From the NCBI GenBank assembly GCA_964576515.1, contig CAZNUW010000014.1, forward strand, positions 1 to 64,000: DNA of 64,000 nt. The letters run 5' to 3'. The notes beneath the pieces were generated by a model. That model did not search any database and had not been told where the DNA came from. It worked only from the letters and a program-made list of their open reading frames with translations. Below, in pieces: positions 40,309 through 50,052 of this stretch. Numbering within the stretch: the first letter of the stretch is position 1; every line of letters begins with the position of its first letter. Made by a program: the position numbers and the translations under genes. Origin of the DNA: SHVO01 sp964576515. GTDB taxonomy: Bacteria; Pseudomonadota; Alphaproteobacteria; Rhodospirillales; Rhodospirillaceae.

Positions 40309-42635
40309 CGGCGCGGGCGTTTTCTCAACTTCTGCCGGCCGCGTTCGGGCCGGCCGCGTGGCGGCCGTCCTTGTTTGTCTTCATGCTTCCGCCTCCCACG
40401 GTCGGATGAACTGACCCCTTGAGCGTATTCGAAGACGATGCTTCCCGCTACCTCATCCGTTTCCACAAGGCGCACGTCGATCATATCGCCGACGCGTAGT
40501 TCCAGCCTCCGGCGGCGTCCGATCAGGCGATGGCCTTTCTCGTCGTGGTCGTAGAAATCCTCCGGCAGCCGGCGCATGGGCAAAATGCCGTCCGCGCCGG
40601 TTTCTTCCAACGAGACGAAGGCGCCGAACTTGCTGACGCCGCTGATCCGGCCGCGGAAGACGGCTCCGGCGCGGTCGCGCAGGTACATCGCGGTGAACCG
40701 GTCCACGGTTTGGCGTTCCGCCATGGCGGCGCGGCGTTCGGTTGACGAAATATGCTCGGTCACCACTAAAAGATCAGGATCCTTCCGCGCGTCCCATCCG
40801 CCGTCGCCGAGATTGTGCGCCGCAATAAGCGCGCGGTGGACCAGAAGGTCCGAGTAGCGTCGGATCGGTGACGTGAAGTGGGCGTATTTACGCAACCCAA
40901 GTCCGAAGTGGCCGATGTTCTCGGGACTATAAACCGCCTGGGCTTGTGTGCGCAGCACCAGGGTATTCACCAGGTGCTCGTGCGCGCTGTCTTTCACCTG
41001 GCGCAGGAGACGATTGAATTCCGCCGGCCGCGCGGCGCCGGGACTGGGGAATTTCAGTCCCACGCTCTCCATGGCTTCCTGCAGATTTTCGACTCGCTCG
41101 GGATCGGGCCTGTCATGTACCCGGTACACGCACGGATAAGCGGAACGTGCCAATGTCTCGGCGGCGGCCACGTTGGCCGCGATCATGAACTCCTCGATCA
41201 GCTTGTGGCTGTCGAAACGTTCACGCGGCGTAACGCCGAGGACCATGCCGCTCTTGCGGTCGACGATGATCTTGCGTTCGACGATGTTCAGTTCCAGCGT
41301 ACCGCGTTTCGCGCGCGCCCGGTCCAACGCCTCGTAGGCGCCGTACAGCGCCGGAATGATTTCCGCCATGAGGGGGCTGGTTGTGTCGTCCGGCTGGCCG
41401 TCGCGGGCGCGCTGCACCTGGGTATAGGTCAGGCGCGCGACGGAGCGCATAAGGCCCCGGATGATGGTGTGGCGCAGCAGCCTGCCGTCCGCATCGATCC
41501 ACATATGGGCGGCCAGGCACCCACGCTCCTCTTTTGGTTTCAGCGAGCACCAGCCGTTGGACAATTCTTCGGGCAGCATGGGGACGACCCGGTCCGGGAA
41601 ATAGACCGAATTGCCGCGCGCATAGGCGTCGCGGTCGAGGGCGTCGCCGGGGCGCACGTACCAGGCGACGTCGGCGATCGCGACAAGGATGTGCCAGCCG
41701 CCGGGATTGTTGGGATCGTTGTCGGGTTCCGCCCATACCGCGTCGTCGAAATCGCGGGCGTCCTCGCCGTCGATGGTGACAAGCGGGATCTGGCGAAGAT
41801 CGACGCGGTTGCCGAGCGGAACGCCGGTCGCGCGCTGCGCCTGTTGAACGGCGACCTCGGAAAAAATGTGCGGCAGGCCGTGCGTGTGGACGGCGATCAG
41901 GCTCAAGTTCTTGCTCGCGTCCATGGGGCCAAGCCGTTCCAGGACGCGCGCACGTTGCGGACCGTACTTCGGCTCCTCATAGACCTCGACCGCCACCAGG
42001 TCGCCCGCAACGGCATCTCCCGCGTCGCGCGCCGAGATTCGCACTTCGTAGCGGTACTTCTTGTCGACGGGGCGGAGATAACCGCCCATGCCCTCGGCGC
42101 CGGGCTCATAGACGCCGAGAAGGCGGGCGGGCGCGTTCGCGAGTTTCTTGATCGGCCGAGCCTCGAAGGTATCGTCGCCGGCGGGAATAATCTTCGCGAG
42201 GATGCGGTCACCCACGCCCACGGTGAAGCGCCGCTCGCGCCCTTTCAGAATTCGCGAGGGCTGCCGCACCAGGATCGCCGGAGGCGGCGCTTCGGACTCC
42301 CACTTCAAGGGGCGGCCGAACATGTCCCCTTCGCGGTCGGTATGGGTGATCTCGATGGCGTCCACAGCCGGCAACGCGCCATGGCCGCCGAAACGCTTGC
42401 TCTCGCCGCGCACCACGGCGCCGGAGACCGACAGTTCCTTCAGAATGGCTTTCAGGGCGATTTTATCGGCGCCCTTCAGGCCGAAGGCGTGCGCGATCTC
42501 ACGCTTGCCGATCTGCGTGCTCGACTCACGGATGAACTTAAGAATCTCGTCTCGCGTCGGGAGCGGCGTCTTGTCGCCGCTTTTTAAGGGAGCGCCTTTT
42601 GATTTCGCTTTTTTACGCGGGGGTTCCCGGGTCAA
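40305..42635 (-). CDS. rnr: Ribonuclease R
   Basis: Encodes 776 residues in the usual RNase R order: an N-terminal helix-turn-helix-like region (about 20-75), cold-shock/OB domains, the RNB exonuclease core with TIDGEDARDFDDAVW (the Asp ligands for Mg2+), an S1 domain (AVFRGRISGVSKFGAFVSLEE) and a basic tail rich in Arg and Lys. It degrades structured RNA from the 3' end and helps in ribosome quality control. The start is TTG 42635, three bases after the topA stop, with AGG just before it. It precedes the S41 protease gene with an ATGA overlap. Confidence 0.93.
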   Translation of the reverse strand: MTREPPRKKAKSKGAPLKSGDKTPLPTRDEILKFIRESSTQIGKREIAHAFGLKGADKIALKAILKELSVSGAVVRGESKRFGGHGALPAVDAIEITHTDREGDMFGRPLKWESEAPPPAILVRQPSRILKGRERRFTVGVGDRILAKIIPAGDDTFEARPIKKLANAPARLLGVYEPGAEGMGGYLRPVDKKYRYEVRISARDAGDAVAGDLVAVEVYEEPKYGPQRARVLERLGPMDASKNLSLIAVHTHGLPHIFSEVAVQQAQRATGVPLGNRVDLRQIPLVTIDGEDARDFDDAVWAEPDNDPNNPGGWHILVAIADVAWYVRPGDALDRDAYARGNSVYFPDRVVPMLPEELSNGWCSLKPKEERGCLAAHMWIDADGRLLRHTIIRGLMRSVARLTYTQVQRARDGQPDDTTSPLMAEIIPALYGAYEALDRARAKRGTLELNIVERKIIVDRKSGMVLGVTPRERFDSHKLIEEFMIAANVAAAETLARSAYPCVYRVHDRPDPERVENLQEAMESVGLKFPSPGAARPAEFNRLLRQVKDSAHEHLVNTLVLRTQAQAVYSPENIGHFGLGLRKYAHFTSPIRRYSDLLVHRALIAAHNLGDGGWDARKDPDLLVVTEHISSTERRAAMAERQTVDRFTAMYLRDRAGAVFRGRISGVSKFGAFVSLEETGADGILPMRRLPEDFYDHDEKGHRLIGRRRRLELRVGDMIDVRLVETDEVAGSIVFEYAQGVSSSDRGRRKHEDKQGRPPRGRPERGRQKLRKRPRR

Positions 42636-42638
42636 CCT

Positions 42639-45341
42639 TTATTCATCCGCTGTCTTACGCGCCGCTTTGGCCTTTGGTTTAGCTTTGGCCTTTGCGGGAG
42701 CCTTGGCCTTCGCAGGCGTTTTCGCCTTACCCTTCGCGCCGGGGTCCTTCGCCGCTTTGGCGGCGATGAGAGCGACGGCGGCGTCGACGGTTACGGTGGC
42801 GGCGTCCATGTCCTTGGGCAATGTCGCGCGAATCTGCCCATGTTGTACATAGGGACCGAAGCGGCCCGAGCGCACCGTAATGGGTTTGCCGTCTTCCGGA
42901 TGGTTGCCCAGCGCCTTCGCGGCGCCGGCGCCCTTACGACCCGGGCGGTTCTTTCCTTCCTCGATCAGGACGGCGGCGCGGTTGAGGCCGATCTCCAGAA
43001 CGTCGTCATCCTTACCGATCGACTGATAGCGGTCGCCGACCTTCAGGTAAGGGCCGAAACGGCCAATGCTCGCGGTGATCATTTCGCCGCTGTTGGGATC
43101 GATCCCGACCTCGCGTGGCAACGACAGCAGCTTGAGCGCCCGGGCGAGATCGACGCTCTGCGGGTCCGTCCCCTTCGGCAACGACGCGCGTTTAGGCTTC
43201 GGAACCTTGGGTTTCGCCTTCTTCTTTTTCTTCTTTCCGTCGGCGGCGGGTTCTTCCGGCTCCGGCGGGGGCGCGGGCGCAACTTCCTCGCCGCCCAATT
43301 GGACATAAGGACCGTAGGGGCCGATGCGTAGGGTCACCATCAAGCCGGTCGCAGGATCGGCGCCAAGTTCCTTCGGCCCGTCCATCGCTTGGCCTGGGCC
43401 CGCGTCGGGCGCGCCCAGCGGACGGGTATAACGGCACTCGGGGTAGCGGCTACAGCCGACAAACGCGCCGAACTTGCCGAACTTCAGGCCGATACGCCCG
43501 TCGGCGCATGCCGGACACTGGCGCGGATTGCTGCCGTCGGCGCGCGCCGGGAACAGATGTGGTTCGAGAAGGCCGTCCACCGCATCGATCACGGCGGTGC
43601 GCGTCAAATCCTTGGTGTCGTCGATCGCGGCGGCGAAATCGCGCCAGAAATCGGCCAGCACTTTCTTCCAGTCCAGCCGCCCGCCGGAGATTTCGTCCAA
43701 CTGATCTTCGAGGTCGGCGGTGAAGCTGTATTCCACGTACCGCTTGAAGAAACTTTCCAGGAACGCGATCACGACGCGGCCGCGATCTTCCGGAATGAAG
43801 CGACGGTTATCCATGCGTACGTATTTGCGGTCCTGGAGAACCTGGATGATCGAGGCGTAGGTCGACGGCCGGCCGATTCCTTTTTCTTCCAGCGCCTTCA
43901 CCAGGCTCGCTTCCGAGAAGCGCGGCGGCGGCTGGGTGAAGTGCTGTTCCGGCGTGACCGTCCCGACCGTCAGCGGCTGACCTTCCGCCATGGCGGGCAG
44001 CAGGCTGCCGAGATTGTCTTCGTCCTCTTCCCCGCTCGGCGTGCCGCCCGCGGCGGTGTCGTCGTAGGCTTCCAGGAAGCCTTTGAACACGATGGTGGAG
44101 CCGCTCGCGCGTAGCACGGTCTGGCCGTCGCCGGGGGAGGCCGTCACCGAGACCTGATCGAGGATCGCGGCTTCCATCTGGCTCGCCATCGTGCGCTTCC
44201 AGATCAATTCGTACAGCTTGAGTTGGTCCGGCGTCACGTATTGCGCGACAATGTCGGGTGTGCGCGACGGGTCCGTCGGGCGGATCGCCTCGTGCGCTTC
44301 CTGGGCATTCTTGGCTTTTGACTTATAGATGCGCGGTTCGCTCGGCACGAATTTCTTGCCATAGCGATCGCCGATGAGGCTCCGCACGGAATTGATGGCG
44401 TCGGCGTCCATCTGCACGCCGTCGGTACGCATGTAGGTGATAAGGCCGGTCGTCTCGCCGCCGATCTCGACGCCTTCATAGAGCTTTTGCGCAATGTCCA
44501 TCGTCTGGCGCGCCGAGAAGTACAGACGGCGCGACGCGTCCTGCTGAAGCGTCGATGTCGTGAACGGCGGATAGGGACGGCGCTGCTTTGTCTTCTTTTC
44601 AACGGTCGAGACGCGGAACGCGCCACTGCGCACCATGGCCGCGGCGCGCTCGGCTTTCGCAGCGTCATTGAGATCGAACTTGTCGAGCTTCTTGCCGTCG
44701 AGGTGGGTCAGGCGCGCGGTGAAACCTTCTTTGGCCGCCGTCGCCATCTCGGCGCCGACCGTCCAATATTCCTCCGCCTTGAATTTCTCGATCTCGAGTT
44801 CGCGCTCGCAGATCATGCGTAACGCGACGGACTGGACGCGGCCGGCCGACTTGCTGCCGGGCAGCTTCCGCCACAGCACCGGCGATAACGTGAAACCGAC
44901 GAGGTAGTCGAGGGCGCGGCGGGCGAGATACGCGTCGACCAATTCGCGGTCGAGTTCGCGCGGATTGTCCATTGCCTCCAGCACCGCTTTCTTGGTGATC
45001 GCATTGAAGGTGACGCGCTTGACCGGGGTATCCACCAAGGCCTTGCTGCGGTTCAGCTCTTCAAGCACATGCCACGAAATGGCCTCGCCCTCGCGGTCCG
45101 GGTCGGTGGCGAGGATGAGGCCGTCGGCGCCCTTCAGAGCGCTGACAATTTCCTTGAGGTGTTTCTGGGAGCCTGAATCGACTTCCCAATCCATGGCGAA
45201 GTCCTGCTCGGGGCGGACGGAGCCGTCTTTCGGGGGCAGGTCGCGGATATGCCCATAGGAGGCCAGCACCTTATAACCGGTGCCGAGATACTTATTGATG
45301 GTCTTCGCCTTGGCGGGCGACTCAACGATAACGACCTGCAT
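42639..45341 (-). CDS. topA: DNA topoisomerase I
   Basis: Encodes 900 residues. A TOPRIM domain (VIVESPAKAKTINKYLG at the start, ATDPDREGEAISWH), the catalytic Tyr in GLITYMRTDGV, and a zinc ribbon CPACADGRIGLKFGKFGAFV with CSRYPEC are in order, followed by further topoisomerase C-terminal repeats. The final 55 residues are a Lys/Ala/Pro-rich low-complexity tail (KAKAPAKAKAKPKAKA) that probably binds DNA. It relaxes negative supercoils. It follows dprA by 115 bases and is followed by rnr after three. Confidence 0.95.
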   Translation of the reverse strand: MQVVIVESPAKAKTINKYLGTGYKVLASYGHIRDLPPKDGSVRPEQDFAMDWEVDSGSQKHLKEIVSALKGADGLILATDPDREGEAISWHVLEELNRSKALVDTPVKRVTFNAITKKAVLEAMDNPRELDRELVDAYLARRALDYLVGFTLSPVLWRKLPGSKSAGRVQSVALRMICERELEIEKFKAEEYWTVGAEMATAAKEGFTARLTHLDGKKLDKFDLNDAAKAERAAAMVRSGAFRVSTVEKKTKQRRPYPPFTTSTLQQDASRRLYFSARQTMDIAQKLYEGVEIGGETTGLITYMRTDGVQMDADAINSVRSLIGDRYGKKFVPSEPRIYKSKAKNAQEAHEAIRPTDPSRTPDIVAQYVTPDQLKLYELIWKRTMASQMEAAILDQVSVTASPGDGQTVLRASGSTIVFKGFLEAYDDTAAGGTPSGEEDEDNLGSLLPAMAEGQPLTVGTVTPEQHFTQPPPRFSEASLVKALEEKGIGRPSTYASIIQVLQDRKYVRMDNRRFIPEDRGRVVIAFLESFFKRYVEYSFTADLEDQLDEISGGRLDWKKVLADFWRDFAAAIDDTKDLTRTAVIDAVDGLLEPHLFPARADGSNPRQCPACADGRIGLKFGKFGAFVGCSRYPECRYTRPLGAPDAGPGQAMDGPKELGADPATGLMVTLRIGPYGPYVQLGGEEVAPAPPPEPEEPAADGKKKKKKAKPKVPKPKRASLPKGTDPQSVDLARALKLLSLPREVGIDPNSGEMITASIGRFGPYLKVGDRYQSIGKDDDVLEIGLNRAAVLIEEGKNRPGRKGAGAAKALGNHPEDGKPITVRSGRFGPYVQHGQIRATLPKDMDAATVTVDAAVALIAAKAAKDPGAKGKAKTPAKAKAPAKAKAKPKAKAARKTADE

Positions 45342-45456
45342 CGGGACGACCTATCCGTTACCCACGAACACGCCTCGGAAGAGAGGCGGTAGAGCCACTT
45401 TTTGGATCTCCCACGGCGTGTGAATTCTGGCTGATATCTCGGAAAAGTTAAAAAAT
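45342..45456 (-). other. Gap between dprA and topA with a small hairpin
   Basis: Contains CGCCTC-TCTTCC-GAGGCG (minus strand, near 45393-45376), a six-bp hairpin without a T-run. It may be a leader structure for topA; no gene is seen. Confidence 0.3.
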
Positions 45457-46581
45457 TCAAACCGTTCCGAGTAGCGCCACGCGGTTTCCTGGCAGTCGCT
45501 CCAGCCGCCCCGCAAGCTCAAGTTCCATGAGAACCGCTGCAACGACGGCGGCGGACACTTGGCATTGGCGCACCAGTTCGTCAACGGCCGCGGGCGCAGC
45601 GCCCAGGGCATTCTCGATTTCCTGGCGTACCGTGAGGGGGTCTTTTTTATTATTAATATCAATGGCTTGTAGCGCGGGTTTTGCGGGCCCAGATTTTTCT
45701 GTGCCGGACGCCCGTTTAAAGGGAATTGCGTCTAAAATATCATCCACAGATTGAACTAAAACCGCGCCATCCCGAATCAAGCTGTTCGGACCGTGGGCCC
45801 GGGGATCCAAGGGTGAGCCCGGCACCGCAAAAACGTCGCGGCCCTGCTCCCCGGCCAACCGGGCGGTAATCAGGGATCCCGACTTTAATGTCGCCTCGAC
45901 CACGACCACACCGGTGCTCATGCCCGAAACGATCCGGTTGCGGCGGGGGAACAGATGGGCCTGCGGCTCGGCGCCGGGCGGCATTTCGGACACGACGGCC
46001 CCCGTCTCGGCGATCCGTGCATGAAGCTTCGCGTGTTCCGGCGGATAGATCACGTCCGTTCCACCCGCGAGCACGGCCACGGTGCGCCCCTCCGGGACGC
46101 TCAGTGCGCCTTCGTGCGCCGCCCCGTCGATCCCGCGTGCGAGGCCTGAGACAACGACCAGGCCCGCGGCCGCGAGCTCCGCGCCCAGCACCTTCGCCAT
46201 CTTACGACCGTTCACCGTGGCGTTGCGCGCGCCGACAATGGCGATCGACGGCGCCACCAGGACGTCGGTACGTCCTTTCACGACGAGGAGCGGCGGCGCA
46301 TCCTCGATGGCTTTCAGCGGTTCGGGGAAGTGCGGATGCGTCCAAGTGACGTAGGTCATCCCCGCCTGTTGAACGGCGTCGAACTCCCGCTCCGCTTCGC
46401 CGGGCGGCAGCAGTTTGAGGGCGCGCCCGCCCGTGCGTACAACCTCCGGCAGGCGGTCGACCGCTTCGGTCGCGGTCTCAAATCGTTCGAGAAGGTGACG
46501 GAAGGTTTTTGTGCCGATGCCTTCGCTGCGCGCCAGTCTGATCCAAGCTAGAAGTTCTTGGGACGCACTTTGCTTCGGCAT
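45457..46581 (-). CDS. dprA: DNA processing protein DprA
   Basis: Encodes 374 residues. The Rossmann-like DprA core has IAIVGARNATVNGRKMAKVL and VVSGLARGIDGAAHEGAL, with FPRRNRIVSGMS further on; the C-terminal winged-helix segment begins near residue 310. DprA loads RecA onto incoming single-stranded DNA during transformation. It follows plsY by three bases in the conserved order pyrB-pyrC-plsY-dprA-topA. Confidence 0.93.
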   Translation of the reverse strand: MPKQSASQELLAWIRLARSEGIGTKTFRHLLERFETATEAVDRLPEVVRTGGRALKLLPPGEAEREFDAVQQAGMTYVTWTHPHFPEPLKAIEDAPPLLVVKGRTDVLVAPSIAIVGARNATVNGRKMAKVLGAELAAAGLVVVSGLARGIDGAAHEGALSVPEGRTVAVLAGGTDVIYPPEHAKLHARIAETGAVVSEMPPGAEPQAHLFPRRNRIVSGMSTGVVVVEATLKSGSLITARLAGEQGRDVFAVPGSPLDPRAHGPNSLIRDGAVLVQSVDDILDAIPFKRASGTEKSGPAKPALQAIDINNKKDPLTVRQEIENALGAAPAAVDELVRQCQVSAAVVAAVLMELELAGRLERLPGNRVALLGTV

Positions 46582-46584
46582 GGG

Positions 46585-47214
46585 TCAGGGGGCGGCGGGT
46601 TCGGATTTCTTGGCCCCGATGCGGGGCTCTTCACCACGTAAAAGGCGGCGTACGTTCGTGGCGTGGCGGATCCATCCCAGCACGCCCAGGGCGGCAAATA
46701 CGGCCGCCTCCATCGGTAGGCCCATGAAAAACGCGTACACCGGCGCCAGCGCCAGCGCCACCAGCGCCGACAACGACGAAATGCGGAACAATGCGGCGAC
46801 GATCATCCAGGTCGCGCACGCCATAAGACCGATCAGTGGCGCGGCGGCGATCATGACGCCGAGCGTCGTCGCCACGCCTTTCCCGCCTTTGAATTTCAGC
46901 CACACCGGGAAGTTATGCCCGATGATCGCCCCCAGGCCGCCGATCAACGGGATCAGCGGGTCGGCGGTGAGAAGCATCAAGGTCACCACAACGATGGCGC
47001 CCTTGCCGCCATCGAGCAGCAGGGTCGCCGCCGCGAGGCCCTTGTGCCCCGTTCGTAGGACGTTGGTGGCGCCGATATTGCCGGACCCGATGCTGCGGAT
47101 ATCGCCGAGGCCGGCCATTCGGGTGAGGACAAGTCCGAATGGAATTGAGCCTGCGATGTAACCGCCCGCGAGCGCGGCGGCGTAGATCCATACGGGTAGG
47201 GCGGCGCCCATCAA
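46585..47214 (-). CDS. plsY: Acyl-phosphate:glycerol-3-phosphate acyltransferase
   Basis: Encodes 209 residues with five membrane segments. The three family motifs are present: GSIPFGLVLTR, GSGNIGATNVLRT and GGKGVATTLGV. PlsY transfers an acyl chain from acyl-phosphate to glycerol-3-phosphate, the first step of phospholipid synthesis. Its start overlaps the dihydroorotase-like stop by four bases (ATGA). Confidence 0.93.
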   Translation of the reverse strand: MMGAALPVWIYAAALAGGYIAGSIPFGLVLTRMAGLGDIRSIGSGNIGATNVLRTGHKGLAAATLLLDGGKGAIVVVTLMLLTADPLIPLIGGLGAIIGHNFPVWLKFKGGKGVATTLGVMIAAAPLIGLMACATWMIVAALFRISSLSALVALALAPVYAFFMGLPMEAAVFAALGVLGWIRHATNVRRLLRGEEPRIGAKKSEPAAP

Positions 47215-48521
47215 GCCTTCGCTACGGCGTTGAACACGGTGCGGCCGTCAATGACAGTGCGCAGCACGCGCCCTTGTACGGGACGTCCATCGAAAGGCGA
47301 GTTTTTGGACTTCGACTTGAACTTGTCCGCGATGACCTTCCAGCTCTCATCCGGATTGAAGATCACCATATCGGCTTTGCGTCCACGGGCGAGGCGGCCC
47401 GCCTCGAGGCCGAGGAGTTTGGCGGGTTCGACCGTCAATCGGCGCAGAACGTCGATCAGGCTCATGTTCCCGTTGTGGAACAGATCGAGCGAGACGGCGA
47501 GAAGCGTTTCCAAGCCGCTGCCGCCGAAGGCGGCTTGCGGGAAGGGAAGGCGCTTGCTGTCCTGGTCGTGAGGCGCGTGGTCGCTCGCGATGGCGTCGAT
47601 CACACCGGTTTTCAATCCTTCGACGATGGCTTTGCGGTCGTCTTCATTGCGCAGAGGCGGCGAGAGTTTGGCGAAGGTGCGGTAGTCGCCGACGGCGAAC
47701 TCGTTCAGCGAAAAATAGAAAGGCGCGGTGTCGCAGGTGACGTTCAGGCCCTGTTTCTTCGCGCGGGCGATGATCTCAACGCTGTCGGAGGTCGAGATGT
47801 GGGCGGCGTGGTAGCGCCCGCCGGTCATCGCGGCTAGGCGCAGGTCGCGCTCCAACATGATGATTTCGGCTTCGCGCGGGATCCCCGAAAGACCCATGCG
47901 GGTGGCGATTTCGCCGGAATTCATGACGCCCGTCGCCAACGTCGGTTCTTCGGGGTGCTGCACGATCATGAGGCCGAACGTCGCCGCATATTGAAGCGCG
48001 CGGCGCATCACTTGGGCGTCGGCCACAGCTTTGGTCGCATCCGTGAAGGCCAGCGCTCCGGCTTTCGCCAGCAGGCCCATTTCCGACAGTTCCTTGCCCA
48101 AGAGCCCCTTGGTGATCGCGCCGTAACAATAGACCTTCGTCAGCGCCAGCAAGCGGGCGCGCCGCGCGACGAACTCCAGGGTTGGTTCGTCGTCGACCAC
48201 GGGGTTCGTGTTCGGCAGGCAGACCATGGTCGTCACGCCGCCGGCCACGGCGGCCTCGCCGGCGCTCCGCAGGCTTTCTTTGTGTTCCTCGCCCGGTTCG
48301 CGCAATTGCACGCGCATATCCACCAGACCTGGGGCCACGCACATGCCGTCGCAATCGATCACCTGGGCGTCGGCGGGCGCTTTGCCGTCGAACAGCTTGG
48401 GTCCGATATCGAGAATCTCTTCGCCGCCGGTCAGGATTTCTCCCGGTCCGTCGAAGCCCGAAGCGGGATCGATGACACGGGCATTCACATAGGCGACGCG
48501 GCCGGGTTTCGCGACGCTCAT
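47211..48521 (-). CDS. Dihydroorotase-like protein, probably non-catalytic
   Basis: Encodes 436 residues of the dihydroorotase/amidohydrolase fold. The first metal motif, normally HxH followed by REPG, reads LVDMRVQLREPG: Arg70 and Gln72 stand where the two histidines should be, so the binuclear zinc site is broken. Later motifs such as SDHAPH and YHAAHIST are retained. Degenerate homologues of this kind (called PyrC' or PyrX) are known as partners that hold PyrB in an active complex, and the pyrB gene overlaps it by four bases. The true dihydroorotase must be encoded elsewhere. Confidence 0.85.
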   Translation of the reverse strand: MSVAKPGRVAYVNARVIDPASGFDGPGEILTGGEEILDIGPKLFDGKAPADAQVIDCDGMCVAPGLVDMRVQLREPGEEHKESLRSAGEAAVAGGVTTMVCLPNTNPVVDDEPTLEFVARRARLLALTKVYCYGAITKGLLGKELSEMGLLAKAGALAFTDATKAVADAQVMRRALQYAATFGLMIVQHPEEPTLATGVMNSGEIATRMGLSGIPREAEIIMLERDLRLAAMTGGRYHAAHISTSDSVEIIARAKKQGLNVTCDTAPFYFSLNEFAVGDYRTFAKLSPPLRNEDDRKAIVEGLKTGVIDAIASDHAPHDQDSKRLPFPQAAFGGSGLETLLAVSLDLFHNGNMSLIDVLRRLTVEPAKLLGLEAGRLARGRKADMVIFNPDESWKVIADKFKSKSKNSPFDGRPVQGRVLRTVIDGRTVFNAVAKA

Positions 48522-49480
48522 GACGCGGCCCTCCGCGCGGACGCCTCGACGTTGTTCTGCGCCAGGATTTCGAGAACCGCCATGCGTACGGCGACGCCCA
48601 ATTCCACCTGCTCGCGGATGACGCTGCGTTCGTAGTCGTCGGCGACGTCGGAATCGATTTCGGTGCCGCGGTTCATGGGGCCTGGGTGCATGATGAGTGC
48701 GTCGGGCTTGGCCTGCGCGAGTTTCGCGCGATCAAGGCCGAAGAAATGGAAATATTCGCGCACCGACGGGATGAAGCTGCCGCGCATGCGTTCGTTTTGC
48801 ACGCGCAACATCATGACGATATCCACGTCCTTGAGGCCGGCGGTCATGTCGGTGAAGACCTCGACGCCCATACGGTCCACGGCCGCGGGGATCAGGGTGC
48901 GCGGTGCGATAATGCGCACGCGGGCGCCCATGGTCAGCAGCAAAAGAAAATTCGACCGGGCGACCCGGCTGTGCAGCACGTCGCCGCAAATCGCGACCAG
49001 GAGGCCGTTCAGGCGGCCTTTACGCCGGCGGATGGTCAGGGCGTCGAGCAAGGCTTGCGTCGGATGCTCGTGACTTCCGTCGCCGCCGTTGACGACGCCG
49101 CAGTTGACCTTGTCGGCCAGCAACTTCGCCGCGCCGGAGTCGGGGTGGCGCATCACCAGCACATCGGGGTGCATGGCGTTCAGGGTGACGGCGGTGTCGA
49201 TCAGGGTTTCGCCCTTGGCGACCGAACTGCTCTCGACCTGCATATTGATGACGTTCGCGCCCAGCCGCTTTGCGGCCAGTTCGAACGACGTGCGAGTACG
49301 CGTCGAGTTCTCGAAGAACAGGTTAACGGTCGTGCGGCCGCGCAACGCTTCACTGGTCTTCTCCGAGGCGCGGTTCAGCGCCACGTAATGATCGGAGCGG
49401 TCCAGTAAATGATTGATTTCAGCCGGGGAAAGCCCCTCGATGCCGAGGAGGTGACGGTGCGGAAATACCGGATTGGGCAT
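48518..49480 (-). CDS. pyrB: Aspartate carbamoyltransferase catalytic subunit
   Basis: Encodes 320 residues. The carbamoyl-phosphate motif FFENSTRTRTSFELAAKRL, the HPTQALLDAL motif and the MHPGPMNRG segment are intact. It makes carbamoyl-aspartate in pyrimidine synthesis. No regulatory subunit gene (pyrI) is seen; the adjacent degenerate dihydroorotase-like protein is the likely structural partner. Confidence 0.94.
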   Translation of the reverse strand: MPNPVFPHRHLLGIEGLSPAEINHLLDRSDHYVALNRASEKTSEALRGRTTVNLFFENSTRTRTSFELAAKRLGANVINMQVESSSVAKGETLIDTAVTLNAMHPDVLVMRHPDSGAAKLLADKVNCGVVNGGDGSHEHPTQALLDALTIRRRKGRLNGLLVAICGDVLHSRVARSNFLLLLTMGARVRIIAPRTLIPAAVDRMGVEVFTDMTAGLKDVDIVMMLRVQNERMRGSFIPSVREYFHFFGLDRAKLAQAKPDALIMHPGPMNRGTEIDSDVADDYERSVIREQVELGVAVRMAVLEILAQNNVEASARRAAS

Positions 49481-49519
49481 GAGCCCGGACTATAGGGAGA
49501 GGGCCGACCCCGTGCAAGC

Positions 49520-49996
49520 TTAACCCTGCGTCTGGAACCTCATGGCGTCCAGCGCGCCTTGGAGGATGTAGGCGGCTGCCGCCTTGTCGACCAATTCGGC
49601 CCGCCGCCGGCGCGACAGGTCCGCTTCGTCGGTCAGCATTCTTTCCACCGCGCTGGAGGACAGGCGTTCGTCCCAAAACGCGATTGGAAGGTCGACCCGT
49701 TTCAGGAGTTCGGCGGCGAACGACCGTGTCGCCTGGGCCCGGGGGCCTTCCGTCCCGTCCATCTGGATAGGGAGCCCGATCACCAGCGCCCCGACATTAT
49801 GCTTTTGGAAAACCTCGCTCAGTTCCGCCATGTCCTGGGTGAACTTCCGGCGTGCGATGGTTTTGAGCGGCGAGGCCACCATATATCCTACGTCGGACAA
49901 GGCGAGGCCGATGGTTTTGGTCCCGAGGTCCAGGCCCAAAATCGTCTGATTTCGTGTGAGTTGCGCGGTTAATGCGCTGGGCTTGCAGATCGCCAT
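49520..49996 (-). CDS. RuvX/YqgF Holliday junction resolvase-like protein
   Basis: Encodes 158 residues from ATG 49996, the start that gives the usual family length; ATG 50014 and an even earlier frame are alternatives. The RNase H-like fold is shown by ILGLDLGTKTIGLALSD (first acid), GLPIQMDGTEGPRAQATRSF and WDERLSSSAVERML. The family processes pre-16S rRNA ends. It is transcribed towards pyrB, separated by 40 bases, and divergently from gatC. Confidence 0.85.
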   Translation of the reverse strand: MAICKPSALTAQLTRNQTILGLDLGTKTIGLALSDVGYMVASPLKTIARRKFTQDMAELSEVFQKHNVGALVIGLPIQMDGTEGPRAQATRSFAAELLKRVDLPIAFWDERLSSSAVERMLTDEADLSRRRRAELVDKAAAAYILQGALDAMRFQTQG

Positions 49997-50052
49997 ATCG
50001 GGTGTTACGCACATTCCGCTGGCGTCAGGCCAGCACAGGAGAGATGTAACGG

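Noticed and set aside
40878..42587. Plus-strand frame of 569 codons opposite rnr
   Set aside because: Shadow of RNase R, which has all catalytic motifs on the other strand.
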